This document shows positions 9,524 through 20,359 of a DNA stretch of 64,000 nt, one piece after another. This DNA is from Otatea glauca. Lineage: Eukaryota > Streptophyta > Magnoliopsida > Poales > Poaceae. Numbering within the stretch: position 1 is the first letter of the stretch; every line of letters starts with the position of its first letter. The position numbers were made by a program, and so were the translations under genes. The notes beneath the pieces were generated by a model that saw only the letters and a program-made list of their open reading frames with translations, was not told the origin of the DNA and ran no database searches. The stretch spans positions 54,700,743-54,764,742 of the forward strand of contig CM070723.1 in NCBI GenBank assembly GCA_036346275.1. Direction: 5' to 3'.

Positions 9524-10592
9524 ATGGAGACGATTGTCTCTGCACTTATGGGTGAACTTGCCGGTAGATCCATATCTTTCCTTTTCGAAAAATTCTTGAA
9601 GCCGATTGCTCCAACCACGGAGGAGAGACTGCACGGCCTGCAACGGCTGCTGCTACGAGTTCGTGTCATCGTCGAGGAGGCAGAGGAACGGCACATCACG
9701 AACCAAGCCATGTTGCAGCAGCTGAACATACTAAGGAAGGAGATGTACAGAAGTTATTACACGCTTGACAGCTTCAGATGCCGAGCCCATGGAGAAAACA
9801 AGGTAAAAGATCATTAAGTGAGTCATTATTTTGCCCCATCTAAGTTCAATGCTTCCAAGCGTGTATGTTTCTGTAGTGGCAGTAGTCAGAGTGTACACGG
9901 GCTTCTAGAGCAAGTTCTTGGCAGCCAAGAACTTACTATTGGAGGTGTGAGTGAGTTTGTCATGTTCCTAAATAGATGTCCTCGTCTGCACCGCCAGCTG
10001 TATAGCATGTATTTGCTTTTGAACAAGTGCATATTCAGCCGCCAAATCGAGATGGAACACACCATAAATTTCCAGTTCTGAGCGGAGACTCCCGGTGCTG
10101 AAAATCCGGGTGTTCTGCCGATCATTGGCCCAGGAAAAGTTGGAAAGAGCACCCTAATCGAGCATGCTTGCAACGATGAAAGGGTGCGTAACCACTTCTC
10201 TCAAATTTTGTGTTTTAGTGGAGATGACCTTAAAGATGGAAGTGCAGTGACTCTAAGAGGAGGTATAGTGAAGCATCAAAACCGTAACGTGGATGGAGAA
10301 AGGACATTAATCATCATTGAACTAGTTGGGGATATTGACGGGTGTGTATGGGAAAGGTGGTATTCAGCTTCAAAAGGTCGCCTTGGAAGTGGCAGTAAAA
10401 TTATAGTCGCAAGTCGATCTGACAAAATTGCGAGTTTTGGAACTGCACAAGCCCTTAGAGTACGATTTTTTACTCCAGAAGAATACTGGTACTTCTTCAA
10501 GGTGCGTACGTTTGGAAGCATGGATGCGGAGGAGCACCCAAAATTGGCATCAACAGCCATGGACATGGCCAGGCATCAATAGCCATGGACAG
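9524..10592 (+). pseudogene. B-type NB-ARC pseudogene
   Basis: Starts with the same ATG context and M-E-T-I-V-S-A as the intact B genes at 40786 and 61033. A G-to-T change turns a conserved Glu codon into TAA at 9815-9817 (residue 98). A second lesion near 10075-10082 changes the L-L-Q-A region to a TGA stop. The P-loop G-P-G-K-V-G-K-S-T is intact (about 10130-10156), as are the kinase-2-like and RNBS-B segments. Homology ends near residue 350, with a local 26-bp repeat at the break (10546-10592), so about 150 C-terminal residues are missing. Compared with the 500-residue paralogues it is clearly non-functional. Confidence 0.88.
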
Positions 10593-12603
10593 CAGCCATT
10601 GTGAGTGGACATTCCAGTATGATATAACATACTCTGTATATTACGCCTCGAAGGTTTAGCCGCCCCTTGCGCCGTCCGCGTCGACGCTTGGGTGACGTGG
10701 CCGCGACGTCGAGCTCCGCGTCGAACGCGTGCACAGTGAAATGGTCGGCCGTGCGTACGGCGCGCACTGCGTGCGCCCACGTCGTCCACGTGACTCAGCC
10801 GTTAATATGGCTTATATATTTGAACGCCGTTATTTGGTAAAAGCGTTCGCGCGGCGCTCGTAAGTTTCAAAAATTACATGTAGGTCCTATTTTGCGTGGG
10901 AAATTCAGTTTTTTTTGCAAGGGGGCCAAAAATTACATGCAGGTCCTATTTTGTGGGGAACTTCTGTTTTTTTGCATAAAGGGCCCAAAAAAATTTCTAA
11001 GATTACAGGATAGTCCGTCTTTTTTCGAAAATTCCTAAACTTACATATTAGTCCATTTTTTTCTATAAGTCCCCTAGAAATGGTAAACATCTAGATCATT
11101 TTCTTCGCGTAAAAACCCGAATTTCACGTTATGACTTGCGCTTTGCGGCGCGCGCCGCGCCCATGTGTCTAGTGTTTAAACAACTTAGAAGAAAGAGATG
11201 CAGTGCCAAGTTAGCATCTAAATGGCAAAACAAATTAAGTGCATATTTAGCAAATTTTTCATGGGGAGGGGGCATGGCCCCTTTGGCTGCCTGATATTTA
11301 AATCGGTTGCAAGTGGTGCCCCGTTTTCTTGTGTTCTGTTGGTCACTGCCTCACTAGGTAAGTTATTGTAAGAAATCATTCCTTTTCTAGACTTTCTTAA
11401 TTTGTTTTTTTTTTGCAAATGTAGAACTATTGTGAAATCATTTGTAGATTTAGCCCTCTTTTCACTGTAGAAGGTGCTTGTGCGCTCAGGTAGCACGGCA
11501 GTCGGCGAGCCACAGGAGCAATAACTCCCGCGCACGAGCAGCGCGGGAAGGACTTGGACTGTAGCGTTCGGGGAGCGCAGTAGCCAGGCTACTGCGGTGG
11601 GGAACGGAGCCAATTCAATAAATGTGTTCACAAGGGGGGCTTGCAAAAAATGAGACTGCCGCGGCAGCCAGGCTAGCGCAGTGAGGAATGGGGCCAAAGC
11701 TATAAATGCGTTCACAAGAGGGCTAAATTTGCAAAAAAAATGAAGAGGGGGCAAGAAAAGTGATGAATTCGTATTGTAAGACCTTTTTTTTTTGTGGATT
11801 CTGAATTCTAGCCCCAAAAGTTGAATAAAAAACAAATAACCGTATTCTAAGAATTGATTTTTATAATCCAGCCCACCCATATACACTAGAATCTACAATC
11901 TATTTTATATGTGTTTTTGTGGATTCTTAGGGATACAAATATGAGAATGCCACTTAAAGTTCCAAATAATTACCCACCAAATGTTATCTCACAATCCAGA
12001 ATTGACTTTTCTACGGTCATAATCTAGAATCAGCTTTTGAATAATCCACAATAAGAAAACAGACCGTGAGACTGAATTGTGAGAAGCTGCTTTGTTGTAT
12101 ATCTTAAGCCGGGAGAATTATTCAGATGTAACGAGAGGAACCACGTCATCTTTTTTTTTTTGGAAAAGCTCTTCGAAAAATTAGAAATCGTGAACAGGTC
12201 CTATCACTAGTTATTTTGCAAAAAGGATCCTGTAGTTCTGCAAATTCGACATGGGTACCAATTCTTTAGACTCAGAAGATTGAAAAAATTATGAAATCGT
12301 GAATAGGTCCTTCCACTGGTTATTTTGCAAAAAGGACACCATAGTTCCGCAAATTCGATACGGGCGTTGGTTTTTTCGACACGAAAGATTTAAAAAAATT
12401 TGAGATCCGCAAATTCGACTTCCGCAAATTCGACACGAGCGCCGGTTCTTTTGACCCGGAAGATTTAAAAAATTCTGAAATCGCGAACAGGTCCTTTCAC
12501 TGGTTATTTTGCAAAAAAGACCACGTGGTTCCGCAAATTCGATTTGCAAAAAACTCGGATCAAATTTTTTTCGCGGCGCGCGGGTCTCTACCTTGTATAA
12601 CAT
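10593..12603. other. Intergenic, no gene recognised; degenerate tandem repeats
   Basis: No protein-coding homology was recognised. A GC-rich block lies at 10650-10800. Copies of an AATTACATGTAGGTCCTATTTTG-like unit occur at about 10873, 10930 and 11040. A direct repeat of about 100 bp (AGCCAGGCTA, TTCACAAG landmarks) lies at 11570-11740. A 222-codon minus-strand frame (11218-11886) covers this repeat and looks fortuitous. Repeats of the form GAAATCGTGAACAGGTCC are at 12184, 12293 and 12478. Confidence 0.5.
12184..12560. repeat. Degenerate direct repeat, three copies
   Basis: Landmarks GAAATCGTGAACAGGTCC, TGGTTATTTTGCAAAAAGGA and CGCAAATTCGA recur at about 12184, 12293 and 12478; the middle copy has an internal duplication that lengthens it. 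This kind of sequence is common in grass intergenic repeats. No coding capacity or terminal structure was seen. Confidence 0.65.
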
Positions 12604-13385
12604 GTACGCCCAAAATTATTCGGGCTGGCAAGAAGTCAACTTTGGAGCGAATGGAGAGAAGGAACCCAAAATTATTCGGGCTGGCAAGAAGTCAACTTTG
12701 GAGCGAATGGAGAGAAGGAATCTGCCAGGAATAGATCGAGCATTGGGTTCGTCTTTTTTGGGCTGGCACGTGGCAGGACAAGCACAGCGCGGCTAAAGCA
12801 CATCACAGCACGTATGCGTATGAGTTAGGCCTTGCAGTCGAGCAAGATCGGCAGCACGGTATGGCACCAAATAGGCTCAATGAGTCCGAAGTAGGCACGA
12901 CACTTGGCAGGACGTTCTGCCTTGACATTGCATCATGTTGTGGCTCGTCCTACGGTTAGCACCTTTTGCGGTCCTCGTATACGGAGAAAGCGAAGACAAC
13001 GAAGATGTTAAAAGGTGGAGAATGAGATTGGAGAGTACATACTCTGACATCGAGCATGCGCAACAAGCCGCTCCGCACTGAGTACCCCACACTAGGTGTA
13101 AGGTTTCTAATGACGCAGTAACTCTTTACCTGGTTCAAGAATGATTAAAATTTAGTTATTTTTTTCTCAATATTTGTGTCCACTATTTCAGCTCCGTGCG
13201 TTCCCAACTCCTTTTGTCTCATTGTAATAGTGCAAATAGGTTGGACCTAGGCCTACATAGTACGAAGCCAGCATGAATCGCAAATAGATCATGTCTTGCT
13301 CGCCAAAGATGAGCTGAGCTGACACGGCACAGCACGGTGGCCCACCCGAGCTATAGTGACATGCCAAGGTTTAGGCACGTGGCCG
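12604..13385. repeat. Duplicated intergenic module (copy 1), with 56-bp tandem repeat
   Basis: Collinear with 49108-49815, including landmarks ATTATTCGGGC, GTCAACT(T/C)TGGAGCGAATGG, TTTTGCGGTCCTCG and CACACTAGGTGTAAGG. It belongs to the segmental duplication that produced the gene array. In this copy a 56-bp unit starting CCCAAAATTATTCGGG is repeated at 12609 and 12665; the other copy has it once. No gene was recognised. Confidence 0.75.
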
Positions 13386-13387
13386 CC

Positions 13388-13482
13388 GGGGAGGGAGGCG
13401 GTGGGTCGAGGGGAGGAGGGTCACGGGGAGGGGAGCGATTGCGGGGAGGTTGGGAGGGGAGGGGAGGGGTCGTAGGGAGGTC
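13388..13482 (+). repeat. G-rich purine tract
   Basis: The + strand carries many runs of GGG and GGGG separated by short spacers (GGGGAGG, GGGAGGGGAGG and similar). By composition it could form G-quadruplexes. It lies at the junction between the duplicated module and the Copia gag fragment. Confidence 0.6.
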
Positions 13483-13492
13483 GGACGACACT

Positions 13493-13840
13493 TATCTGGA
13501 GATTCTCAAACTCGTTCTGTAGATTTTGTAGTCGCACCTCCTTCACGCGGTCAACTCCTATGTGCATCTTCTGAAGCGTTAGCTATGCTTCACGTGTTGT
13601 CTTCTTCCCGATGAGTTGGTGCATCATTGAATCTGGTACCGACTGATAGATCACAGCAAGTGATGTCTGATCTATCCTGTCATCTTCCTCAGCCTTCCCC
13701 TTTGGATCGACTGCATCCCAGACACACTGGACGCGTAAAATTGTCTTCATCTTTATTGCCTATACAGGATAATTATTGATCGTCAAGAGAGGGTATTAGA
13801 GGGATATGAACCCACTTTGAGTCTTCGCCTTTTTATCCAT
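13493..13840 (-). pseudogene. Copia gag fragment, minus strand
   Basis: Reading the minus strand from the CAT at 13838-13840 gives a Copia gag N-terminal region: a Y-P-x-L-x-x-x-N-Y motif, then W-D-A-V, then I-G-K-K-T-T-R-E-A and L-Q-N-E-F-E-N-L. Three in-frame stops (two near the start and one replacing the Trp of the conserved E-A-W) kill it. It is truncated on the left at about 13493, where the G-rich tract begins. It was found by reading the reverse strand, since no long open frame exists. Confidence 0.8.
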
Positions 13841-14331
13841 AATCTTCAGATTGTGCGACTGTTTTTCTTGTCCTTTTCAACTTGATAGCTTTCTCGGTTT
13901 GCAGATAAACAGTGCACTTCCTTGTTTCTTGCGCCTGAAGAAGTGCTTGATGTCGCTACTATCACGCGTCAAGAACCGAGGCTGCCTCTTTGACTTCTTC
14001 TCTTGACGTACTGCTTGTTGCAGGGACGCTATTGCTGCTTGTTGGTTGCTTCACGAAATCTCGAAATCAATGCTTGTCGCATGCTTCCTGTAGTGCGGCA
14101 GGGGACGCTCTTGCCGCACGACCGCGAATCGCCGAGACCAGATCAAACTTTTCTGCTTGTTGCGCTGCGCCGCCTGACCGACGATCGCTTCACTGCAGCC
14201 GCCTCGCGCCTGGACACCACACCACCTGCACGCCCCCTGCCCGTGACATTTCTTGCGCTGCAGCCGCACGGGAGTTCCCGGCTTGGATGGGATTTTCTTA
14301 TGATCTAATCACCTAAACTCTGATATCAATT

Positions 14332-14712
14332 GTTGGAACAATTATTCAAGCCAGCACTCAATACCAACAAGCTACGGGCTCTGATGTTGTATTGTTACAT
14401 CTATTCTTAAATTTTTTTCTCTCATCTTTCTTTACAGGGCTCTGGTGCCTTATAAAGGCTGTTCTACACATCCGACTCGGTTTTTCTTACTACGTGTACT
14501 ACTTCGACTCTAAAAACTACACCTTCCAAAAAAACACAAACTTTCCTAATTACAGGATTAAATCTAACATCTTTGCATCTTGCTCGCTGCACGCGTGACT
14601 CGCGTGCTACTCCCGGGCTGCGCATCTCCTGTACGGTTTCTCCTCAACCTTCAGTTTGCGTCGCGCACGCCTATGCTGCAACTCTATTTAAAAATAAAAA
14701 ATCAAACTAACA
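14332..14712 (-). repeat. 5' LTR of the minus-strand Copia remnant
   Basis: On the minus strand the block starts TGTTAGTTTGAT and ends TTCCAACA, the TG...CA ends expected of a Copia LTR. It is followed by a primer-binding-like site (ATTGATATCAGAG) resembling the initiator-Met site TGGTATCAGAGCC. The gag leader and gag fragment follow at 14320-13493. No matching 3' LTR was found, so the element is truncated. Confidence 0.7.
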
Positions 14713-14834
14713 CAGTACTTTTATCTTTCACAGATAAATTATTCCATAATAAATATTATTGTCAAATTAATCATCACACATTCATGTCCATAGACTGTTT
14801 CTTCTCCATTCATGTCCTTTTCGCTAGCCTCCCA

Positions 14835-14863
14835 GTCAAAGAAATCAAAGCAGCGGCTTTGAC
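14835..14863. promoter_or_regulatory. Inverted pair of TTGAC cores upstream of the A2 gene
   Basis: GTCAA at 14835-14839 and TTGAC at 14859-14863 form an inverted pair, 24 bp from start to start, about 75-100 bp before the ATG at 14935. The same pair with the same spacing is at 53758-53786 before the A1 gene. TTGAC is the core of the WRKY W-box, although the next base here is A rather than the preferred C or T. Confidence 0.45.
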
Positions 14864-14934
14864 ACAATACCAAGAGTATTTCGCGTCATCAGTATATAAT
14901 GCTTATCACTTCTCTTGGTGAGACAGGTTTCCCA

Positions 14935-16416
14935 ATGGAGACGTTCTTATCTGCAGTCATAGGCGAACTCGCTAGCAGATCCCTCTCCTTCTTGATCGAC
15001 AAATACTGCAAGCCGCCGGCGTCGTCCAAGGAGGAGAACCTGCGGAGACTACAGCTGATGCTGCTCCGGGTTCGTGTTGCCGTCGAGGAGGCCGAGGGGA
15101 GGCACATCACAAGCCATGCCATGCTTCAACAGCTCAACGTGCTGAGAGAAGAGATGTACAGGGGCTACTACGTGCTCGACAAGTTCAGATGCCAAGTCCA
15201 TAAAGGTGATGAAGTGAGCTATTCTTCCCTGTCAAAATTCTATTCTGGCAAGCGTGTTCGTTTCTATTCTGGCAGTAGACACGGAAAAGATGAGCTGGAA
15301 CAGATGCTCCAAAGTGTAGAGATGACTGTTATTGGTATGAATGAATTTGTTATATTTCTGAAGAACTACCCTCCTTTGTGTCGCCAACCATATAGCATGT
15401 ATATGTTTATGGAGAAGTACATGTTTGGCCGCCAGATGGAGATGGAACGGGTCATCAATTTCTTGTTGGATAGAGAACCTCCGGGGACTGACAATTTGGG
15501 TGTCCTACCAATTATCGGTGCAGCAACAGTTGGAAAGAGTACACTTGTTGAGCATGTTTGCTTGGACGAAAGGGTGTGCAGTCACTTTTCTCGTATTATC
15601 TTTTTCAGTGAGAATGATTTTGGAGAAGAAAAACCATGCACCCTAAGAGATGGAGGAGTAATCAAACATCAATGTATCTCCTCAAATGAAGAAAGGCTCC
15701 TGGTTGTTATTGAGCTAGCTGGGGATGTCAATGAGAATACATGGAGAAAGTTGTATTCTGCTTCTCGAGGCTGCTTTTCACCAGGCAGTAAAATTGTAAT
15801 CACAAGTCGATCTGAAGAGGTCGTAAAGTTCGGAACGACACAACCTCTCCGTCTAAGGTTTTTGTCTCGAGAAGCACACTGGTACTTCTTTAGGGTGCTT
15901 GCGTTCGGAAGCTCGAATCCCAAAGACCAACCAAAGCTAGCATCCATAGCAGTGGAGATATTTGAAGAGTATTTTGACAAAGAGTATTTTGGGCCTTTCA
16001 TAGATTCAAACAGCCTGGCTTACTGTCTTAGAGCTGGTGATAACACGCGGCATTGGCACAGGGTTCTTGAATGCCTCAGGGAGAAGAATCAGAGGAATCT
16101 GCTGCTACTTTGTAGATGTTCAAGTGATTTTGGGGTGAAAAGAAAACTTGGTTTACTTCCGAGAATATATGAAAGTAGTATATATTGTGAACTCCCCGGC
16201 CAAGGTCGAGTAGGGCTTGCTCATGAAGAGGCTCCCAAAATTACCATGCAAGAGATATTGTCAGGAAGTGTTACACCTCATGGGAAACTTGAGGTCCTAG
16301 TGTGGAAATCTTACTTACCGCCTTATTACAGCTACATTTATAGCTGTGAGATTCACGAGTCAAAGTGTGTGGTTACTGGGAACAAGCATTGTCAGAAGAG
16401 GAAAGTTTTGAGTTAG
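14935..16416 (+). CDS. NB-ARC-like resistance protein without LRR, subtype A2
   Basis: Single-exon frame of 493 residues. The start at 14935 (context TTTCCCAATGG) is chosen over the upstream ATG at 14899 because the A1 genes start at the same place. Residues 1-90 form an Rx-like N-terminal helical domain (G-E-L-A-S-R-S, E-E-A-E-G-R-H-I-T). The P-loop G-A-A-T-V-G-K-S-T is at residues 195-203, keeping the Lys and Ser/Thr that bind nucleotide phosphates. The kinase-2-like strand reads L-L-V-V-I-E-L-A-G-D-V, unlike the usual L-L-V-L-D-D. RNBS-B is G-S-K-I-V-I-T-S-R. A recognisable GLPL or MHD motif and LRRs are absent. The C-terminus has I-T-M-Q-E, H-G-K-L-E, P-P-Y-Y and a basic tail. It is the only complete A2 copy in the window. 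Likely a cytoplasmic or nuclear defence-related protein; activity uncertain. Confidence 0.87.
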   Translation: METFLSAVIGELASRSLSFLIDKYCKPPASSKEENLRRLQLMLLRVRVAVEEAEGRHITSHAMLQQLNVLREEMYRGYYVLDKFRCQVHKGDEVSYSSLSKFYSGKRVRFYSGSRHGKDELEQMLQSVEMTVIGMNEFVIFLKNYPPLCRQPYSMYMFMEKYMFGRQMEMERVINFLLDREPPGTDNLGVLPIIGAATVGKSTLVEHVCLDERVCSHFSRIIFFSENDFGEEKPCTLRDGGVIKHQCISSNEERLLVVIELAGDVNENTWRKLYSASRGCFSPGSKIVITSRSEEVVKFGTTQPLRLRFLSREAHWYFFRVLAFGSSNPKDQPKLASIAVEIFEEYFDKEYFGPFIDSNSLAYCLRAGDNTRHWHRVLECLREKNQRNLLLLCRCSSDFGVKRKLGLLPRIYESSIYCELPGQGRVGLAHEEAPKITMQEILSGSVTPHGKLEVLVWKSYLPPYYSYIYSCEIHESKCVVTGNKHCQKRKVLS

Positions 16417-16650
16417 TTTGCTCAAGTAAATTTTTCTGTACATGTAATGCAAAACACTCATATAGTGACGCATGTTGTTTTCTCCAAAATGTAGTAGATA
16501 TTGTAGTGTTATTGTTCAGCACATTTCTACTCTCTTTCCTATATTCTCTATAGTCTTTCTCACGTATAATATAAACACTTGCTTATGTAGTTTTTCTTGT
16601 TTATCTATGTAAATAAAAACAACCGGGGATATTGTCGAGACCTTCCCTTT
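16417..16650 (+). promoter_or_regulatory. 3' flank of the A2 gene
   Basis: A T-rich region with AATAAA at about 16611 that may serve as a poly(A) signal. It resembles the A1 3' UTR only loosely (TTTTCTGTACATGT shared). No other feature was recognised. Confidence 0.45.
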
Positions 16651-16849
16651 TAGCGTGGAATACCAAGAATGTTTCATATAGATACTGTACTAGTCCCATA
16701 ATCAGTGGCTAATAAGCATATTTACAACATTGTCATCACATCCATACACAAGTTCATAGTATATTAACGAAAGGTAGTTCTTACAACGAGACCTAAAGGC
16801 TAAAATAAAATACAGCGGAAGATACGAAGTCTAGCAATATGCCTTTTGT

Positions 16850-17206
16850 TCAAAATACCACAAGCAACTGACAAGGAGAAAACTCGAGAAATGCTTGTGT
16901 CCTTTTAAAATGCTTTTTATGGTGTGTGTATGTATCAAAATACTTATTCCTGAAACAATTAAACAGAGCATTCGTACTGTACCGCACAAAACTTTGATCC
17001 AATCCATATGTTGTAGCGTATAAGAAAGGTATCATAGTGTAATAGTAGCTTCGACGAAGTTACATCTGCAGAGCTAATTCAATAAGATATCGCCCGCAAC
17101 TATTGACTTCCACCCCATACATCTGTAAAGGCAATTCAGTAAGATATCGCCGACTGCTGTTGACTTCCAACCATTCATTTCCTTGTGCAACACACAAAAC
17201 ATTTTA
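16850..17206. repeat. Duplicated intergenic module, partner of 50770-50845 plus 52790-52960
   Basis: GTCCTTTTAAAATGC, GAAACAA(T/A)TAAACAGAGCAT, ACAAAACTTTGATC and AATAAGATATCGCC landmarks match the region upstream of the A1 gene in unit 3. There the match is interrupted by about 1.9 kb of later insertion between 50845 and 52790. A local duplication (CAATTCA(A/G)TAAGATATCGCC at about 17077 and 17131) is seen only here. Confidence 0.65.
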
Positions 17207-17209
17207 TAC

Positions 17210-17460
17210 ACTAGTACAAAAAGATCTATATAAGACGTCTCGGCGGTTTTTTAAAACCGTCTATGTTAAAGCTAATCATAGATGATTTTGCTATCATGAT
17301 TGTCAAAGTTACAGTATATGATAAGAACCGTCTATGATAAGCTAATATCATAGACGGTTCGTGGTATTAAGTATCACAGATGGTTTGAACCACCAACTGT
17401 CTATAATATTAGCTTAACACAGACGGTTTGTTAATCGAACCATATGTGATAACACTTCTG
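17210..17460. mobile_element. CACTA-like terminus with subterminal repeats
   Basis: The block begins CACTAGTACAAAAAG and then carries repeated ACCGTCTATGAT-type motifs in both orientations, as in the subterminal regions of CACTA elements. The corresponding right end (expected to finish TAGTG) was not found, so the element is truncated or its other end is too diverged to see. It interrupts the duplicated module, whose continuation is seen intact near 52960. Confidence 0.5.
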
Positions 17461-18809
17461 TGTTATATATATCGTACTAGGTTTTTGCGCACTATATTTT
17501 TCGCCTGAACGAAATCTTACAGATGATGATCGATCTCCTCCCCCAACCCATATCCGGCCACCTCATCCCTAAAGCCCGTCGTCAGCTGCCTCATCTCTGA
17601 GCCTGTCGCCTCATCCCCGAGCCCATCACCGGCTGCCTCATCCCCAAGCCCACCATGTGTGTCGTCCTCTAGCACATCGCCACCGCCGCCTCCCCGAGCT
17701 TATCGCCATCTCCTTCTCTAGTCCTAAAGTATCTAAAAAGTGCAAATTGAGTGCTCTTATCTACTTAGGGTTCTACTGTTCTATATCCTCATGCTCATGT
17801 TGGAGAGCATCCTTCTTACATCCCCCTCAGTGACGCATGTACAGGGGAATGTATTGTCATGTAGTCTATGTGGGTGTCATTGTGCTATTAAGCTCTTATG
17901 CCCTGTGGGACCAACACCATATTCTCTATGGTTGTGTTGTTACTCCTTAAGATATTTGCTACCGGTTCTATGCTCAATGATGCTATGGATCTATTGATGA
18001 ACTAAAACAATTAAAATAGCGAAAATGACCTTGAACTATAGAGTTGCTTCCTGTTAATGGTAGAAAGTTTTGCTTTTATTTTATTTTACTGTTAATGGTA
18101 GAACTTCTAATATTTCTATGATCATGTTATATTTTATTTTATATGATCTATTTGAACATTATCTTGAACTAATAAATATTTTTACCACAATGTTACAAAC
18201 TAATGACATTCTTTATCATTTCAGTTATTTATGGATTTACTTTAGAAATGATATGGAAATCAAATTACTAATTTTTTATTTTTTTATTCTGATATAAATT
18301 AATTTAGATTTTATTGGGCATGTACTCTTTCTTTTGATTTTCTCATTTTGATTTAATTATTATTATGAATTTTACTTATTTTTAGATGTTAGCTTGGAAG
18401 TCTTATGGAAATGAGATTGCTGATTTTTCCTTTAGTTTTTAGTCCGAAATTAATGTTTTTATGGATGTTACTTTGGAAGTCTTACGGAAATCAAATTGCT
18501 AAATTTCCTTAAAAAAAATTTCTGAAATTTGGTTTTTTATATTTTTATATTGAGTCTTTCTTTTAATCTGAGCCGTTATAACTTAGATCTATTATGTGGA
18601 TGACTAAATCTTTCTGGTTAACGTGGGATCGAGCTTTTTCGGAGTGTCCAATTAGTATATATATAGATAGATAGATATATTTTGCCACTGTACACAATAA
18701 AAGACAATTGTACCCTTGTCTTCCGCAACAAGGCATTGACCGCTACAATATAAAGAAAAAGTAGTGCTTCAAACGAAACCATTTTCATTCCCACTGTAAT
18801 ATAAAGAAA
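17461..18809. other. No gene recognised; AT-rich, possibly internal to the CACTA-like element
   Basis: A C-rich stretch (17530-17710) with repeated CCTCATCCC(T/C)GAGCC motifs is followed by a strongly AT-rich region (18000-18600). Short open frames are present but none resembles a known protein. A TATATAGATAGATAGATATA microsatellite lies near 18657. Confidence 0.4.
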
Positions 18810-18953
18810 GAGTAGTACTTCAATGCTTTCCCTCCCAATACAGGTTGCACAAATCTTAAAACAAGCAAAGGGGGTAAGTAATCACCATCTATTATTCATT
18901 TATGTTTTAATATTTGTGCAACTGTCAAAAGGAAAAGCATGAAAGCACCTCTC
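18810..18953. mobile_element. Mutator-like MITE, copy 1
   Basis: A 144-bp copy of the family defined at 52269-52411, with terminal inverted repeats GAGTAGTACTTCAATGC and GAGAGGTGCTTTCATGC (right end read on the minus strand). The flanking nine bases match at 6 of 9 positions, compatible with an old 9-bp target-site duplication. Non-coding. Confidence 0.6.
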
Positions 18954-19024
18954 ACGAGGAAATTACCTCGTTCCAAAGTTATAACGGCTACCGGTTAAGA
19001 AAAGTAGTCACACTACGCCAAAAC

Positions 19025-19350
19025 CTGCAATAGGTGACGGTCTATTTGTGGCGGTTTTTTTCGAACCGCCACAAAGATAATTATCAGTGGCGGTTCTATT
19101 TCAAAAATGGCGGAAAAAATATCAGTGGCGGTTCTATCCTCGAACCGCCACTGATAACAAATACATTATCAGTGGCGGTTGGAGGATAGCACCGAGCGGT
19201 GCTATCCTCCAACCGCCATCGATTCTATTGATTATCCGTGGCGGTTCTATCCTCGAATCGCCATTGATAATGAATTATCAGTGGCGGTTCGAGGATAGAA
19301 CCGCCACAGATAATGTTATCAGTGGCGGTTCTATTTAAAAACCGCCACTG
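19025..19350. repeat. Left subterminal repeats of CACTA element
   Basis: About ten copies of a TTATCAGTGGCGGTT-type motif alternate with the inverted form AACCGCCACTGATAA. In En/Spm-type elements such motifs bind the element-encoded TnpA-like protein. The alternating orientation would also allow hairpins. Confidence 0.8.
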
Positions 19351-19354
19351 ATAA

Positions 19355-20295
19355 TATTGCCTATAAATAGGTGGTCAGTAGCAGCACTGGTCTTCTTTCT
19401 CCCGAGAGCAAACCAAAACTTCTAAATTTCATATTGAGTTTTCTCCAATTCTTGTGCTTGTACTTCCTCTAGTTGTTCCTTGGTGAGTTATTTTTTCTCC
19501 TCTCTTGATTTGTGTTAATCTTGTTGCAATTTAATTTTTAAACCAAGTTTAATTAGGGTTTATATGTAGATGAGATGAAAAGTTTAGATTTTGTTTATTT
19601 TTATTTAGCTACTATTTTGTAGTTGATGAATTTATTTCCTAGCTAGGTTCATTAGATGATGTTGTGTTCCTTTTATAGATGATGAATTATGATTAAGCAT
19701 ATATTTAATATTAATTGCATTTTAAGTTAATTTGATACATGATGAATTTATTATCTAGCTCCTTTAGATGATAAGTAATTAGATTGGTTTTTTAATTACT
19801 ATTAATTGGGTTCTATTAGTGTACGGACATATACATCTTGCATATATATGAATTTATTATCTAGCTCCTTTAGATGATAAGTAATTAGATTAGTTTTTTA
19901 ATTACTATTAATTTGGTTCCATTAGTGTACGGACATATACATCTTGCATATAATAAATTTATTTAATTAAGATTATTGGGTATTAATATAAATGAAATTT
20001 TAGTTAATTTGGTAGGTGGGTGCTCATCATTTTCAGATGATGAATTTACTATCTAGCTTCTTTACAGGAAAAGTATTCGATTAGTTTTTAATTACTATTA
20101 ATTTGGTTCCATTAGTGCGGACATATATTAAATTTATTTAATTAAGATTATTGGATATTAATATACATGAAATTTTAGCTAATTTGGTAGGTGGATGCTC
20201 ATCATTTTTAGATGATGAATTTATTATCTAGCTCATTTAGATGATAAGTAATTAGATTAGTTTTTAATCAATTTTTATATGTTAATTAATTTTAG
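19355..20295 (+). promoter_or_regulatory. Promoter and 5' UTR/intron of the CACTA transposase gene
   Basis: A TATAAATAG box lies at about 19361 directly after the subterminal repeats. An AT-rich, intron-like region follows and ends TTTTAG immediately before the transposase ATG at 20296. A unit beginning GAATTTATTATCTAGCTCC is repeated irregularly at 19744, 19850, 20042 and 20217. Confidence 0.55.
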
Positions 20296-20359
20296 ATGGA
20301 CCGGAGATGGATGTACAATGCGAACTGTTACACAAATAGAGATTACATCGATGGGGTAT
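20296..20359 (+). pseudogene. CACTA TNP2-type transposase, first coding piece
   Basis: Begins M-D-R-R-W-M-Y at an ATG directly preceded by an AG acceptor, and ends at D-Y-I-D-G-V where the Gypsy element is inserted. The M-D-R-x-W-M-Y start and the ...E-G-V region are characteristic of the transposase-associated domain of plant CACTA TNP2 proteins. Coding resumes at 31181 after the insertion. Confidence 0.75.

Noticed and set aside
11218..11886. 222-codon minus-strand open frame
   Set aside because: It covers a roughly 100-bp direct DNA repeat and low-complexity sequence, shows no recognisable domain, and its repeated peptide simply mirrors the DNA repeat.
13990..14316. Overlapping + strand frames of about 100 codons
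   Set aside because: They are antisense to the leader of the minus-strand Copia remnant and have no family resemblance.
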